DNA of 32,069 bases from Actinomycetota bacterium (GTDB taxonomy: Bacteria > Actinomycetota > Thermoleophilia > RBG-16-64-13): positions 1 to 32,069 of the forward strand of contig JAHJSA010000072.1 in NCBI GenBank assembly GCA_018830645.1. The letters run 5' to 3'. The translations under genes and the position numbers were made by a program. The notes under the pieces are model-generated. The model did no database searches. It worked only from the letters and a program-made list of their open reading frames with translations, and was not told the DNA's origin. Shown one piece after another: positions 22,795 through 32,069 of this stretch. Numbering within the stretch: position 1 is the stretch's first letter; the number at the start of each line of letters is the position of its first letter.

Positions 22795-23925
22795 TCACGC
22801 GTAGCGCAGAAGCCCACCTATCCCGCCCATCGCCTCGAGCTCCAACACCTCTTCCGCCACCTCGATGAAGGCGCCTTGCAGCACGGCCGTGCGCACGGCC
22901 TCGCCCACGGCGTCCACCACGGGAACCATGGCTCCCCCACACACCGGGCACTTCTCCGCCGGCGCCAATACCACGTGGCCGCAGCCTGCGCAGCGCCACC
23001 CTGGGGGACGATAGGCCCGGTCCACCAGCAGGGTCTGCACCTGACCGCGCCGCAGGGCGGCGAGAGTGTCGTCGAAACCGGCTGCACCCATTCCATTGGA
23101 GCCAAGACCTTCGCTGATGCGGTGGGCGATCTCCTCCATGGCCGACCGGCGGGCGTCCTCCAAAGCGGCACGCGCTCCTACGAGGAGTTGCGCGATGGAG
23201 GCCGCGGCATCGACGGAGGTCTCGGCAGCCACCATGGCCGCCGCGCGGGCGCTCAGGGCCTTCTTGAAATGCGCCACGATATCGTGCTGACCAGAGAGCA
23301 CGATGCGGCCGGCAGCCGTCTCGTCGAGGGTCTTGTCGACTGCGGCCGATACGTCTTTGAAGTGCAGGTCGACGAGTGCCTCCTGGCGGGCGGCTGCATA
23401 GTACTCCTTCACGGGAACGTCGCCGGTCTCCCGATCGGTGGACTTGAGGTAGGGCCCGCTATGCCCCTCGACCCCAACGAGGCGCCACTCGTCGATGCTG
23501 TACACGGTTGACTCGTCGCGGCTCACACGCACGAAGACGAACGGCTCAAGAAGCGACAGGGCGTGTATCAGTGGTCGCACGTACGGGGTGGGTTCCACGA
23601 CGAGCCTGTTCTCGAGGCGGAACGGCAACTCGAAGCGTTCGAAGCTCCCGCTCTCGGCGTCGGCGAAGACGGCCAGGCCTTCGGTGCGGGGGCCGACCTC
23701 GTACCGCAGGACCTCACCAATATGGTCGATGTCTTCCTGCAGCCTGCGGCGCGGCTCCTTCTCCAGCGACCGCTCCTTGAGCACCCGCCCCGATTCGCTG
23801 TTGAGGAAGGTGGGCGCCGTCTGACGCCAGTCGTCGAGCCGGCTCGTCGAGATGAAGGCCGAGACCAGGACACCATCGGCGCTATAGCCCGAAGCGAGAT
23901 TCTTGAGGCTGTTCCTATCGATCAT
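22795..23925 (-). CDS. eRF1-like protein of the bacterial baeRF group, zinc-ribbon type
   Basis: A 376-residue protein from ATG 23925, with AAGGGAG upstream. It has the overall plan of archaeal/eukaryotic release factor 1 relatives found in bacteria (baeRF/Vms1-like). An N-terminal domain (SRLDDWRQTAPTFLNSESGR, then EGLAVFADAESGSFERFELP) is followed by a middle domain (RPLIHALSLLEPFVFVRVSR, then GRIVLSGQHDIVAHFKKALS). A C-terminal domain contains VQTLLVDRAYRPPGWRC and a zinc ribbon (Cys312, Cys315, Cys326, Cys329), and ends GGIGGLLRYA, as do archaeal eRF1 proteins. No GGQ or GxxQ motif is visible where peptidyl-tRNA hydrolysis would be expected. Its activity is therefore uncertain; a ribosome-rescue or stress role is inferred from the family. 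Confidence 0.75.
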   Translation of the reverse strand: MIDRNSLKNLASGYSADGVLVSAFISTSRLDDWRQTAPTFLNSESGRVLKERSLEKEPRRRLQEDIDHIGEVLRYEVGPRTEGLAVFADAESGSFERFELPFRLENRLVVEPTPYVRPLIHALSLLEPFVFVRVSRDESTVYSIDEWRLVGVEGHSGPYLKSTDRETGDVPVKEYYAAARQEALVDLHFKDVSAAVDKTLDETAAGRIVLSGQHDIVAHFKKALSARAAAMVAAETSVDAAASIAQLLVGARAALEDARRSAMEEIAHRISEGLGSNGMGAAGFDDTLAALRRGQVQTLLVDRAYRPPGWRCAGCGHVVLAPAEKCPVCGGAMVPVVDAVGEAVRTAVLQGAFIEVAEEVLELEAMGGIGGLLRYA

Positions 23926-24024
23926 ATCGACTCCCTTGGAGGTAGGGATCCCGCGCCCCCCGATGCAGCGAAGGCGGCGCCCATGCACTCGCGCCGGGGC
24001 TCGACGCCCCGCTCGAGGGCCCTC

Positions 24025-24309
24025 CTAGGGAGTCTCCTCTACTTCGTCACCCTCCTCGGCAGAGGCCTCGGCCTCACCCGGGCGTGCTGACGACTGAGTC
24101 GCCTTGTCGCTCATCGATTGCGCCAACCGGAATCGCTCATCTCGCTCGCGGAACCGGTCGAGCAGCGCGCCCTTGCCCCGATCGTGCGCAGCCTCCGCCA
24201 CATTCAGCGTGCCGCCGTCGGAGAGCGCGCCGGTCATCTTCTGGGTAGGAGTCGAGGGGCGATCCTGATCCGACGACCGTACGTTTCGCTCGACCTTCTT
24301 GTCCGCCAT
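24025..24309 (-). CDS. Small acidic, hydrophilic protein of unknown function
   Basis: 94 residues from ATG 24309, with AAGGAGGG 4-5 nt upstream, a strong site that fixes the start. The composition is highly charged (KKVERN, DRGKGALLDRFRERDERFRL). The C-terminus is acidic and probably disordered (EAEASAEEGDEVEETP). No cysteines, membrane segment or known domain. It lies 99 bp upstream of the eRF1-like gene on the same strand and may be cotranscribed. It could be a small stress or binding protein; nothing in the sequence decides this. Confidence 0.6.
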   Translation of the reverse strand: MADKKVERNVRSSDQDRPSTPTQKMTGALSDGGTLNVAEAAHDRGKGALLDRFRERDERFRLAQSMSDKATQSSARPGEAEASAEEGDEVEETP

Positions 24310-24806
24310 AGTGCCCTCCTTGGCCGACGTGCCCGACGCGAAGATCAGCCGGGCCGTCGTTCGGATGATGTCGGATTCGGAGTATCCTGGTACCCGTTGA
24401 ACGAACGCCACAAACGGCCGGAGACGCCATGGGAACATCGCCCACCAGTTAGCCGCCCACGAATATGGCTCTCGCCGGCATGGATGTCTCGGGCAGCTCA
24501 ACCGGTGAAACAAGGTAGCTACAACCACCGTAGAGGATAGTGAACTGCAGCGTGGAGGAAGGATAGCGATGGACGAGACACAAGACGCCAACGTGAGTTC
24601 GGTGTCGATCGAGCTGTACTGAGGTTCGGCGGCAAGAGCTGCACCCGCACCCGAACCTCGAGTACATCATCCCGTTTCAATCCCCACCCTCCCGTCGACG
24701 CTGCTACATCGCCACGGCTCCGCGCGACGGACGGACTACTGCTTGGTGTATTCCATCAGTATCCTGCTATCCTGAAGACGAGGTCCGTACGGGTAGAGAG
24801 AGGATC
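24310..24806. other. About 500-bp intergenic region with one possible micro-ORF
   Basis: The longest stretch without a confident gene. It must hold the promoter of the minus-strand small acidic gene and that of vapB. A possible 17-codon plus-strand ORF at 24569-24622 (MDETQDANVSSVSIELY) has GGAGGAAGG upstream; it could be a leader peptide or the remnant of a gene. Before vapB, TTGGTG (24743) and TATCCT (24768) sit 19 bp apart, a weak promoter candidate. The duplicated TATCCTG (24760 and 24768) could be part of a VapB operator. No RNA gene or array was found. Confidence 0.4.
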
Positions 24807-25079
24807 ATGGCGCTGACGATCAAGAACCCGGAGGTCGAGCGACTGGCCGAAGAGGTCGCCCGGCTGAGCGGCCAGAACAAGACCCAAGCGATCCGCCAGG
24901 CGTTGGAGGAGAGACGAGATCGACTCACGCTCCGCCCGTCTCGGGCTGCGCGCGCGGCCCAGCGGCGGCGCTTCTTGGAGCGGGAGATATGGGCCGACAT
25001 CCCCGATGAACTGCTCGACACACCGCACGACGACGCGCTCGACGACGAGATCCTGGGCTACGGCCCCGACGGCGTATGA
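24807..25079 (+). CDS. vapB: VapB-type antitoxin (PSK/Rv0623 family)
   Basis: A 90-residue antitoxin. The N-terminal DNA-binding part MALTIKNPEVERLAEEVARL, then SGQNKTQAIRQALEERRDRL, is the hallmark of the Rv0623-like/PSK VapB family. A basic middle leads to an acidic C-terminus (DIPDELLDTPHDDALDDE) that would wrap and block the toxin. It overlaps vapC by four bases (ATGA), the usual arrangement that keeps antitoxin made first. The complex normally represses its own promoter. Confidence 0.93.
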   Translation: MALTIKNPEVERLAEEVARLSGQNKTQAIRQALEERRDRLTLRPSRAARAAQRRRFLEREIWADIPDELLDTPHDDALDDEILGYGPDGV

Positions 25080-25471
25080 TCGTCGATACCTCGGCCATAG
25101 TCGCCGTTGTCCTGCGGGAGCCGGGCTTCCAGGCCCTGGTCGACTGCCTCGAGGGCGACGAGTCCCTGGCCGTGGGGGCTCCCACGTTGACGGAGGCGAC
25201 GCTGGTTCTGTCGGCCCGCCTCGATCGTGACGCCCGCCCCAAGCTCGCCCGCCTCCTTCAAGAGTACGAGATCGCAATCGTGCCCTTCGCCGCCGCACAT
25301 TGGGACGAGGCGACCGAGGCGTTTCTGCGCTTTGGGAAGGGCAGGCATCCAGCTGCGCTGAACTACGGGGACTGCATGAGCTACGCCGTGGCCAAGCTGG
25401 CCGACCAGCCCCTGCTCTGCCTGGGACGGGACTTCGCTCAGACCGACCTCGCCCTCGTGCCGCTCTCGTAG
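25076..25471 (+). CDS. vapC: VapC-type PIN-domain ribonuclease toxin
   Basis: A 131-residue PIN nuclease, the usual VapC length. The acidic metal-binding residues are in place: Asp4 (MIVDTSAIVAVVL), Glu40 (PTLTEATLVLSARL), Asp99 (LNYGDCMSYAVAK) and Asp119 near LCLGRDFAQTD. With all four present, the toxin should be active. VapC toxins cleave structured RNAs, often tRNA or the sarcin-ricin loop; the target here cannot be read from sequence. Its start overlaps vapB. The next gene downstream is convergent. Confidence 0.94.
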   Translation: MIVDTSAIVAVVLREPGFQALVDCLEGDESLAVGAPTLTEATLVLSARLDRDARPKLARLLQEYEIAIVPFAAAHWDEATEAFLRFGKGRHPAALNYGDCMSYAVAKLADQPLLCLGRDFAQTDLALVPLS

Positions 25472-25553
25472 CTTCGGCAGCCACCTTCACTCTCGACCGG
25501 TGGTGGCGCCGCCCGGCCTCCTCGTTTGGAGCGGTCGACAGTCCGCCGCCGCC

Positions 25554-25889
25554 TCAGCGCTCGAACGTGCCCCCGGCGTTCTTCATCTCCTGGTATCGCT
25601 CGCAGAGATCGCGGTAGGCCTGCTTCACGGCCTTCTGGGCGCCGCCTCCGTAGTTCACCCGCAGCTCCTCGAGGATGCGCTCCTGGTCGGCCGTGAGGCT
25701 CGAACCCACGAGAAGCGACTCCACGAAGGAGCGGGCCACCGGCGTGATCAGGGTGACCGAGGCCTCGAGGATGGTGTCCGTGGTCTTGTCCACCAGGGTC
25801 ACGATGGTGAGCATCTGATACACCTGGGCCGCCGCCGTCTGCTGGGGGAGCTTCGCATACCCGCACGCGACGCAGCGATCGCCGGTCAT
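25554..25889 (-). CDS. Small protein of unknown function, coupled to the thioesterase
   Basis: 111 residues from ATG 25889, which overlaps the thioesterase stop by ATGA. The frame extends to 25970 but that part lies inside the thioesterase gene. The N-terminus has a single CxxC pair (RCVACGYAKL), insufficient alone for a zinc ribbon. The middle is hydrophobic (QMLTIVTLVDKTTDTILEAS, then VTLITPVARSFVESLLVG) and may be membrane-associated. The C-terminus is charged and helical (AVKQAYRDLCERYQEMKNAG). I do not recognise a family. It is the last gene of the acyl-CoA operon. Confidence 0.65.
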   Translation of the reverse strand: MTGDRCVACGYAKLPQQTAAAQVYQMLTIVTLVDKTTDTILEASVTLITPVARSFVESLLVGSSLTADQERILEELRVNYGGGAQKAVKQAYRDLCERYQEMKNAGGTFER

Positions 25890-26386
25890 GAAGACGTCCC
25901 CGCGTCGCCGACGGACCGACTGTCGCCGCCGGTGAGGGCCGCCGCGCCGGTGAGCGCTTCGCGCACCCACGCGGGCACGTCCACGGGCTTGAAGCCGTCA
26001 TCCACGCACACGTGGGTCGTCTCGCCGGTGACCAGGAGGCGGCCGGACTCCTCGTGCTCGATGCGGTACTCGAAAGTGGCGAACTTGCCCCGCACCTCAC
26101 GGACTCGGGTGCGCACCACCAGTGGGTCGTCGTAGCGGGCCGAGGCCTTGTACTTGAGCTCCGCCCGGGCCACCAGCAGGTTCACGCCCCGGGCCTCAAG
26201 TTCGCTGTAGGGGAGGCCGCCCTTCCGGGCGAGCGTGCCGCGGCCAACCTCCATGAACACGAGATAGTTCGCGTGGTACACCACCCCTTGGGCGTCGGTC
26301 TCGGCGTATCGTACGCGCAGATGGGTGTCCACCCAGTCGGCTGCGGCGGCCGCGTCAGGGGGGCGTTGTGTGAGCGGAGGCGTCAC
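25886..26386 (-). CDS. Acyl-CoA thioesterase, YbgC/4HBT family (hot-dog fold)
   Basis: A 166-residue single hot-dog domain enzyme that hydrolyses acyl-CoA to free acid and CoA. The active-site region is RVRYAETDAQGVVYHANYLV (catalytic Asp31), the YbgC/FadM signature. It is followed by NLLVARAELKYKASARYDDP and a C-terminal ETTHVCVDDGFKPVDVP. The GTG start at 26386 lies 7 nt after the crotonase stop, without a strong ribosome binding site, so coupling is likely. In this operon it could release butyrate or isobutyrate, or free CoA from dead-end thioesters. The chain-length preference is unknown. Confidence 0.88.
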   Translation of the reverse strand: MTPPLTQRPPDAAAAADWVDTHLRVRYAETDAQGVVYHANYLVFMEVGRGTLARKGGLPYSELEARGVNLLVARAELKYKASARYDDPLVVRTRVREVRGKFATFEYRIEHEESGRLLVTGETTHVCVDDGFKPVDVPAWVREALTGAAALTGGDSRSVGDAGTSS

Positions 26387-26393
26387 CCGGCGG

Positions 26394-27170
26394 TCAGCGA
26401 TGCTTGAACTCGGCGGGCCGCTTCTCGAGGAAGGCGGTCATGCCTTCCTTCTGATCTTCCGTGGCGAAGCACAGGCCGAAGAACCCCGCCTCCAGACGCA
26501 AACCCCCGGCCAGATCTTGGTCGAAAGCCCGGTTCATGCAGGCCTTGGCATACTGGATCATCACGCCGCTCTTCCCCGCGATGCTGGAGGCCAATTCCCC
26601 GGCCTTGCCCATCAACTCGTCCTGCGGATACACGGCGTTCACCAGACCCCAGCGCAGAGCCTCCTCGGCGTCGACCATGCGCCCCGTGTAGATCAGCTCG
26701 CGGGCGAAGCCCGAGCCACAGAGCCGCACGAGCCGCTGGCTGCCGCCCCACCCCGGGATGATGCCCAGGTTGATCTCGAGTTGGCCGAACCGGGCGTTCT
26801 CAGAGCAGATGCGAATATCGCATGCCAGAGCCATCTCGCACCCACCACCGAGCGCGTAGCCGTTCACGGCCGCGATCACCGGTTGGGGGATACGCTCGAT
26901 CGTGGTCGTGACCATCTGGCCGAGTTCCGCGAAGGAGCGGCCCTCGTCGGGAGACTTGTCGCGCATCTCGGCGATGTCGGCGCCGGCCGCGAAGGCCTTC
27001 CTGCCCGAGCCGGTCAGGATCACGGCGCCCACGTCCGTGCGATGACCTATCGTCATGAACTCCTGCAGCAGCTCGCGTAGAACCTCAGTGTTGAAGGCGT
27101 TGAGCGCATCCGGCCGGTCGATGGTGATGGTGGCGACGCGATCCTCGACGGTAGTCACGATGAAGGCCAT
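26394..27170 (-). CDS. Enoyl-CoA hydratase (crotonase family)
   Basis: A 258-residue crotonase from ATG 27170, with GGAGGGAG upstream. It adds water across trans-2-enoyl-CoA to give 3-hydroxyacyl-CoA. The oxyanion-hole regions are AFAAGADIAEM (59-69) and NGYALGGGCEMALACD. Both catalytic glutamates are present: Glu112 (GGCEMA) and Glu132 (FGQLEINLGIIPGWGG), as in true hydratases. The length and motifs fit short-chain (crotonyl-CoA) hydratases of butyrate and beta-oxidation pathways. No 3-hydroxyacyl-CoA dehydrogenase is in the window, so that step must be encoded elsewhere. Confidence 0.92.
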   Translation of the reverse strand: MAFIVTTVEDRVATITIDRPDALNAFNTEVLRELLQEFMTIGHRTDVGAVILTGSGRKAFAAGADIAEMRDKSPDEGRSFAELGQMVTTTIERIPQPVIAAVNGYALGGGCEMALACDIRICSENARFGQLEINLGIIPGWGGSQRLVRLCGSGFARELIYTGRMVDAEEALRWGLVNAVYPQDELMGKAGELASSIAGKSGVMIQYAKACMNRAFDQDLAGGLRLEAGFFGLCFATEDQKEGMTAFLEKRPAEFKHR

Positions 27171-27270
27171 ATGCGGCTCCCTCCACGTTGGTCCGGCGTG
27201 CGGCCGGAGATGATGTCTCTGCTGCATCGTGTCCGTGCGACGCGGAGGCACGGCACGGCCGCGGGCGTAC

Positions 27271-27675
27271 TTAGGCGGCCGCTCCGGCGACGCTCGACTT
27301 GATGAATGCCACTATGTCGGTGGTGGTGGCGCCGGGCGTGAAGACGGCCAAGACGCCTTCCCTCTTCAGCTCCTCGTGATCCTCCTCGGGGATGGTCCCC
27401 CCGGCGAGCACCAGCACGTCTTCCACACCCTGCTCCCGCAGGAGTCGGGCCACTTTCGGCACCAAGGTCATGTGGGCGCCCGAGAGGACGGAAAGCCCCA
27501 CGACGTCGGCGTCTTCCTGGATGGCCGTCTCGACGATCTGTTCCGCGGTCTGGTGGAGCCCCGTGTAGATGACCTCCATGCCCGCGTCGCGGAGGGCCCG
27601 CGCGATGACCTTCGCGCCTCGATCGTGGCCGTCCAAACCGGGCTTGGCTACGACCACGCGGATCTTCCCTGTCAC
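27271..27675 (-). CDS. icmB: Acyl-CoA mutase small subunit, B12-binding (isobutyryl-CoA mutase type)
   Basis: 134 residues forming one cobalamin-binding domain. The base-off/His-on motif is present: [19 protein letters not shown], with His17 as the cobalt ligand. GLSVLSGAH (Ser62) and [15 protein letters not shown] (Gly92-Gly93) line the nucleotide tail. The length equals that of IcmB (about 136). GTG 27675 has AGGAGGGAAG upstream. It follows the large subunit by 46 bp. Separate 550- and 135-residue subunits also occur in archaeal-type methylmalonyl-CoA mutase and 2-hydroxyisobutyryl-CoA mutase, so the type must be decided from the large subunit. Confidence 0.88.
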   Translation of the reverse strand: MTGKIRVVVAKPGLDGHDRGAKVIARALRDAGMEVIYTGLHQTAEQIVETAIQEDADVVGLSVLSGAHMTLVPKVARLLREQGVEDVLVLAGGTIPEEDHEELKREGVLAVFTPGATTTDIVAFIKSSVAGAAA

Positions 27676-27721
27676 GTCTTCCCTCCTCCGATGCGTGCGG
27701 TGGCACGACAGGCCGTTGATT

Positions 27722-29380
<1,659 letters not shown>

Positions 29381-29444
29381 GGGGTCTCCTCCGGCCGGGA
29401 CGCTACGTACCCGGCAACTCTCGCTAGACGTCCGGCGACTCCCG

Positions 29445-30590
29445 TTACGCGCCCAGCAACTCCCGGCTGATGACGATGCGCTGCACCTCCGAGGTGCCCT
29501 CGTAGATCTCGGTGATCTTCGCGTCGCGGTAGAAGCGCTCGGCGGGGAACTCCTTGGTGTAGCCGTAGCCGCCCAGCACCTGCACCGCTTCGGCCGTGTG
29601 CCGGCGCGCCATCTCGCTGGCGAAGAGTTTCGCCTTGGCTCCCGCCGCCGTCACCGGCCGCCCCATCATCTTCAGCCAGGCGGCGCGATAGGTGAGCAGG
29701 CGCGCCGCGTCGATGTCCCTGTCCATGTCGGCCAGCTTCCAGCGGATCCCCTGGAACTCGGCGATCGACTGTCCGAACTGCCGGCGCTCCTTGGCGTACG
29801 CCACGGCGGTCTCCATAGCCGCCTGCGCGATGCCGACCGCCTGCGCTGCGATGCCGATGCGACCGCCGTCCAGGGTGGCCATGGCTATGCCGAACCCCTC
29901 GCCTTCGGAGCCGAGAACCGCAGAGCCAGGCACCCGCGCGTCCTCGAAGGTGAGGCCTCGCGTCGACGAACTGTTGATGCCGAGCTTCTCCTCTTCCCGC
30001 CCGAGCGTGAGCCCCTCCGTCTTCGCGTCGACGATGAAGGCCGTGATGCCCTTCGAGCCGCCCCCCGGCTCGCCGGTGCGCGCCATCACGATGAAGACGC
30101 CGGCGATGCCCGCGTTGGTGACGAACTGCTTCGCTCCGTTCAGGCGGTACCCGTCGCCGTCGCGGCGGGCGGTGGTCGCGATGGAGGCGGCGTCGGAGCC
30201 CGCCCCGGGTTCGGTGAGAGCGTAGGCGCCGATCACCTCCCCGGTCGCCAGCCTCGGCACCCACTCCAGCTTCTGTTCCTCGGTGCCGTAGTCGAGGATC
30301 GGCAGCGTCGCCAGCGAGGTGTTCACCGCGACGGTCACGCCCAGGCCCGCGTCACCACGACTCAGCTCTTCGAGCACGATGATGAAGCTCAGGTAGTCGG
30401 CCCCCGCTCCCCCGTACTCCTCAGGCACGCACACGCCCCACAGTCCGAGCGCGCCGAGCTCCGCGAAGACCTCGGCAGGGATGCCGTGCTCCCGGTCCCA
30501 CTCGCGGGCCCGAGGGGCGATCCTCTCGTTGGTGAACTCCCGCGTCATGCGCATGATGTCGCGCTGCTCGTCACTCAGGCCAAAATCCAC
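29445..30590 (-). CDS. Acyl-CoA dehydrogenase (short-chain type)
   Basis: A 381-residue FAD enzyme that forms the 2,3-double bond in acyl-CoA and passes electrons to ETF. Motifs include [15 protein letters not shown] and [15 protein letters not shown] around the flavin, [20 protein letters not shown], and the C-terminal [16 protein letters not shown]. The catalytic base Glu364 is at the position used by short-chain and butyryl-CoA dehydrogenases. The GTG start at 30590 has GGAGGCG upstream. With isobutyryl-/butyryl-CoA mutase and crotonase downstream, butyryl-CoA or isobutyryl-CoA is the likely substrate. No ETF genes are in the window. Confidence 0.92.
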   Translation of the reverse strand: MDFGLSDEQRDIMRMTREFTNERIAPRAREWDREHGIPAEVFAELGALGLWGVCVPEEYGGAGADYLSFIIVLEELSRGDAGLGVTVAVNTSLATLPILDYGTEEQKLEWVPRLATGEVIGAYALTEPGAGSDAASIATTARRDGDGYRLNGAKQFVTNAGIAGVFIVMARTGEPGGGSKGITAFIVDAKTEGLTLGREEEKLGINSSSTRGLTFEDARVPGSAVLGSEGEGFGIAMATLDGGRIGIAAQAVGIAQAAMETAVAYAKERRQFGQSIAEFQGIRWKLADMDRDIDAARLLTYRAAWLKMMGRPVTAAGAKAKLFASEMARRHTAEAVQVLGGYGYTKEFPAERFYRDAKITEIYEGTSEVQRIVISRELLGA

Positions 30591-30600
30591 GTCGCCTCCG

Positions 30601-30680
30601 CACAGTCGCCGTCAAGTCGGCGCACGATTCGCCGGACAAGTCGCCGCACAAGCGGCGGCGCAAGTCGGCGCCCAAGTCGT
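30601..30680. repeat. Degenerate CAAGTCGGCG-type repeats between thiolase and acyl-CoA dehydrogenase
   Basis: At least five imperfect copies of a CAAGTCG(G/C)CGC-like unit fill the gap between the two genes. Spacing is irregular (about 12-18 bp). Coding in neither strand is evident. Confidence 0.5.
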
Positions 30681-30681
30681 C

Positions 30682-31863
30682 TCATACCTCCACCACCATC
30701 GCGTCACCTTGGGCGGTGCCGCTGCAGATGGCAGCCACGCCCACGCCCCCGCCACGGCGACGCAGCTCCATGATCAGCGTGAGGAGTATGCGGGCCCCGC
30801 TGGCCCCGATGGGGTGACCCAACGCCACCGCGCCTCCGTTCACGTTCACGAGGTCGGGGTCGATGTCGAGCATGCGCACGGTGTTCACGGCGACCGCCGC
30901 AAAGGCCTCGTTGATCTCCCACAGTGCCACGTCTGCCTGGGTCAGCCCCGTCTTCGCGAGCGCGGCGAGCGCGGCGCGCGCGGGCACCCGGGCCAGATAG
31001 GGGGGCTCGTCCGCGACCGTGGCCCAACTGCGGATCGCCGCCATGGGCCGGTAACCTCGGGTCGCGGCGCGCTCCCGTGAGGTCACCACCAGCGCGGCCG
31101 CCCCGTCGTTCACCCCGGGGGCGTTCCCTGCCGTGGTGGTGCCACCCTCGCGGAAGATCGGGCGGAGCGCGGCGAGCGACTCCGCACTGGTGTCGCGGCG
31201 CGGCGCCTCATCCGCGTCCACCCGCTCGACCGCGCCCTTCCGTCCGAGCACCTCCACCGCCACGATCTCCTCGGCCAGGAGGCCCGCGTCGATGGCGGCG
31301 ATCGCTCGACGGTGGCTGCGCAGGGCCCAGGCGTCCTGCTCTTCGCGCGAGATGCCGAACTCCTTCGAGACATCCGAGTTGTGAACGCCCATGTGGACGC
31401 CTCGGATCGGGTCGAGGAGCCCGTCGTGCACCATGGCGTCGAGCACCTCGCCGTCGCCCATGCGGTACCCGAAGCGGGCGCGGTCGAGCAGGAACGGGGC
31501 GCCCGACATGCTCTCCATGCCGCCGGCCACGATCACGTGCGCGTCGCCGCACCGGATCGCCTGGTCCGCGAGCGAGACGGCGCGCAGGCCCGAGGCGCAC
31601 ACCTTGTTCACGGTCTCGGAGGTCAACCCGATAGGCAGTCCCGCCAGGACGGTGGCCTGACGCGAGGGCACCTGGCCCACACCGGCCCCCACCACCAGGC
31701 CCATGATCGCGTGGTCCACGTCGGAGCCGGCCACGCCGGAACGCTCGAGTGCCCCCCCGATGGCGGCGGCGCCGAGCGTTGGAGCGCTCACCGTTGAGAG
31801 TCCGCCGCCCAGACGCCCGAAGGGAGTGCGGGCACCACCAATGATCACCGAAGCAGACTCCAC
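30682..31863 (-). CDS. Acetyl-CoA C-acetyltransferase (thiolase)
   Basis: A thiolase-fold enzyme of 393 residues, the family's usual size, from GTG 31863 (AGGGGGA upstream); the frame is open to 31929. It condenses or cleaves acetoacetyl-CoA and related 3-ketoacyl-CoAs. The nucleophile Cys lies in VNKVCASGLRAVSL. The catalytic His is in NGGAVALGHPIGASGARI and the second Cys in AAICSGTAQGDAM. The last motif is usually CxGGGxG, but here it is CSGTAQG, which keeps the Cys. WEINEAFAAVAVNT is also conserved. First visible gene of the acyl-CoA operon. Confidence 0.92.
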   Translation of the reverse strand: MESASVIIGGARTPFGRLGGGLSTVSAPTLGAAAIGGALERSGVAGSDVDHAIMGLVVGAGVGQVPSRQATVLAGLPIGLTSETVNKVCASGLRAVSLADQAIRCGDAHVIVAGGMESMSGAPFLLDRARFGYRMGDGEVLDAMVHDGLLDPIRGVHMGVHNSDVSKEFGISREEQDAWALRSHRRAIAAIDAGLLAEEIVAVEVLGRKGAVERVDADEAPRRDTSAESLAALRPIFREGGTTTAGNAPGVNDGAAALVVTSRERAATRGYRPMAAIRSWATVADEPPYLARVPARAALAALAKTGLTQADVALWEINEAFAAVAVNTVRMLDIDPDLVNVNGGAVALGHPIGASGARILLTLIMELRRRGGGVGVAAICSGTAQGDAMVVEV

Positions 31864-31925
31864 CGCGTCCCCCTGACTCAGCGGTACTGGGATAGCCGAG
31901 ACCATACCCACGCACCGCCGGTACG

Positions 31926-32069
31926 TCAAACCTCTGCGGCTCGCTCCGTGGATCGGTCTGCGGGTCGCTCCGTGGATCGGTCGTTGCCGGGGGCGGAGCG
32001 GGCGGGGGGCTGGTTGTCGCCGAGGACGCCGCGGCCGCCGTGCTCCGCGGGACCGCCGTCGTGCTCCGC
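31926..32069 (-). CDS. C-terminal end of a gene cut by the right edge
   Basis: A minus-strand frame enters from the edge and ends at TGA (31928-31926), giving 47 residues rich in Pro, Ala, Gly, Arg and Glu (for example RSTERPADRSTERAAEV at the end). It looks like a disordered tail. Position and strand suit a gene upstream of the thiolase. Because GC-rich DNA is often open by chance, and no domain is visible, this is tentative. Confidence 0.35.
   Translation of the reverse strand, partial: AEHDGGPAEHGGRGVLGDNQPPARSAPGNDRSTERPADRSTERAAEV
31935..31982. repeat. 24-bp tandem duplication
   Basis: TGCGGCTCGCTCCGTGGATC... occurs twice in a row (31935-31958 and 31959-31982) with one mismatch. It encodes a repeated RSTER peptide in the partial gene at the right edge. 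Confidence 0.85.

Noticed and set aside
24569-24622. Seventeen-codon ORF with a good ribosome binding site as a confident gene.
   Set aside because: Too short to judge and with no recognisable product; kept only as a note in the intergenic region.
24674-24690. GTTTCAATCCCCACC resembles the start of a CRISPR repeat.
   Set aside because: It occurs once, with no second copy, spacers or cas genes nearby.

Overview
The window is a GC-rich, densely coded stretch of bacterial chromosome. The genes suggest an actinobacterium (Actinomycetota), perhaps outside the best-studied genera. They include a VanW-type wall protein with a Thr-rich tail, an HtrA lipoprotein with a lipobox, many GTG starts, a PSK/Rv0623-type VapBC pair, and B12-dependent acyl-CoA mutase subunits. 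I saw no tRNA, rRNA, CRISPR array or prophage. The high GC content creates very long antisense reading frames, which I left out.

Layout. Positions 1-334 hold the 5' end of an IS1380-like element inserted just downstream of ddl. From 350 to 9408 there are mostly separate housekeeping genes: ddl, a class I aminotransferase, a DUF4126 membrane protein, a protein-L-isoaspartate methyltransferase fused to an acylphosphatase, an HtrA/DegP-like lipoprotein protease, uppP, a UPF0173 hydrolase, bioY and birA. A BirA-type operator lies upstream of bioY. From 9452 to 12074 are a VanW-domain wall protein and an orphan ECF sigma factor.

From 19320 down to 12176 (minus strand) lies the most unusual locus. 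It has seven consecutive genes: three zinc-ribbon proteins, two of them with C-terminal membrane helices; a Pro-rich/helical protein; an SPFH (YdjI-like) protein with two zinc ribbons; a DUF2207 membrane protein; and a membrane protein with a winged-helix-like region and a zinc ribbon. It looks like an expanded relative of the Bacillus YdjGHI membrane-stress module, but no PspA is visible. Upstream on the same strand (22653 to 19383) is a compact cassette of a GT2 polyprenyl-phosphate glycosyltransferase, two four-helix SMR/EamA half-transporters and a GT39 glycosyltransferase. This is the expected set for making, flipping and using a lipid-linked sugar. Next come an eRF1-like (baeRF) protein, a small acidic protein and, on the plus strand, vapBC.

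From 31863 down to 25554 (minus strand) is a seven-gene acyl-CoA operon: thiolase, acyl-CoA dehydrogenase, mutase large subunit, mutase B12 subunit, crotonase, YbgC-type thioesterase and a small unknown. The mutase would normally be called methylmalonyl-CoA mutase. However, its two substrate-selecting residues are Phe and Gln, the pattern of isobutyryl-CoA mutase, which suggests butyryl-/isobutyryl-CoA interconversion. The right edge cuts another minus-strand gene. Several gene ends carry short tandem repeats (11, 15, 18, 24 and 30 bp), a recurring property of this genome segment.
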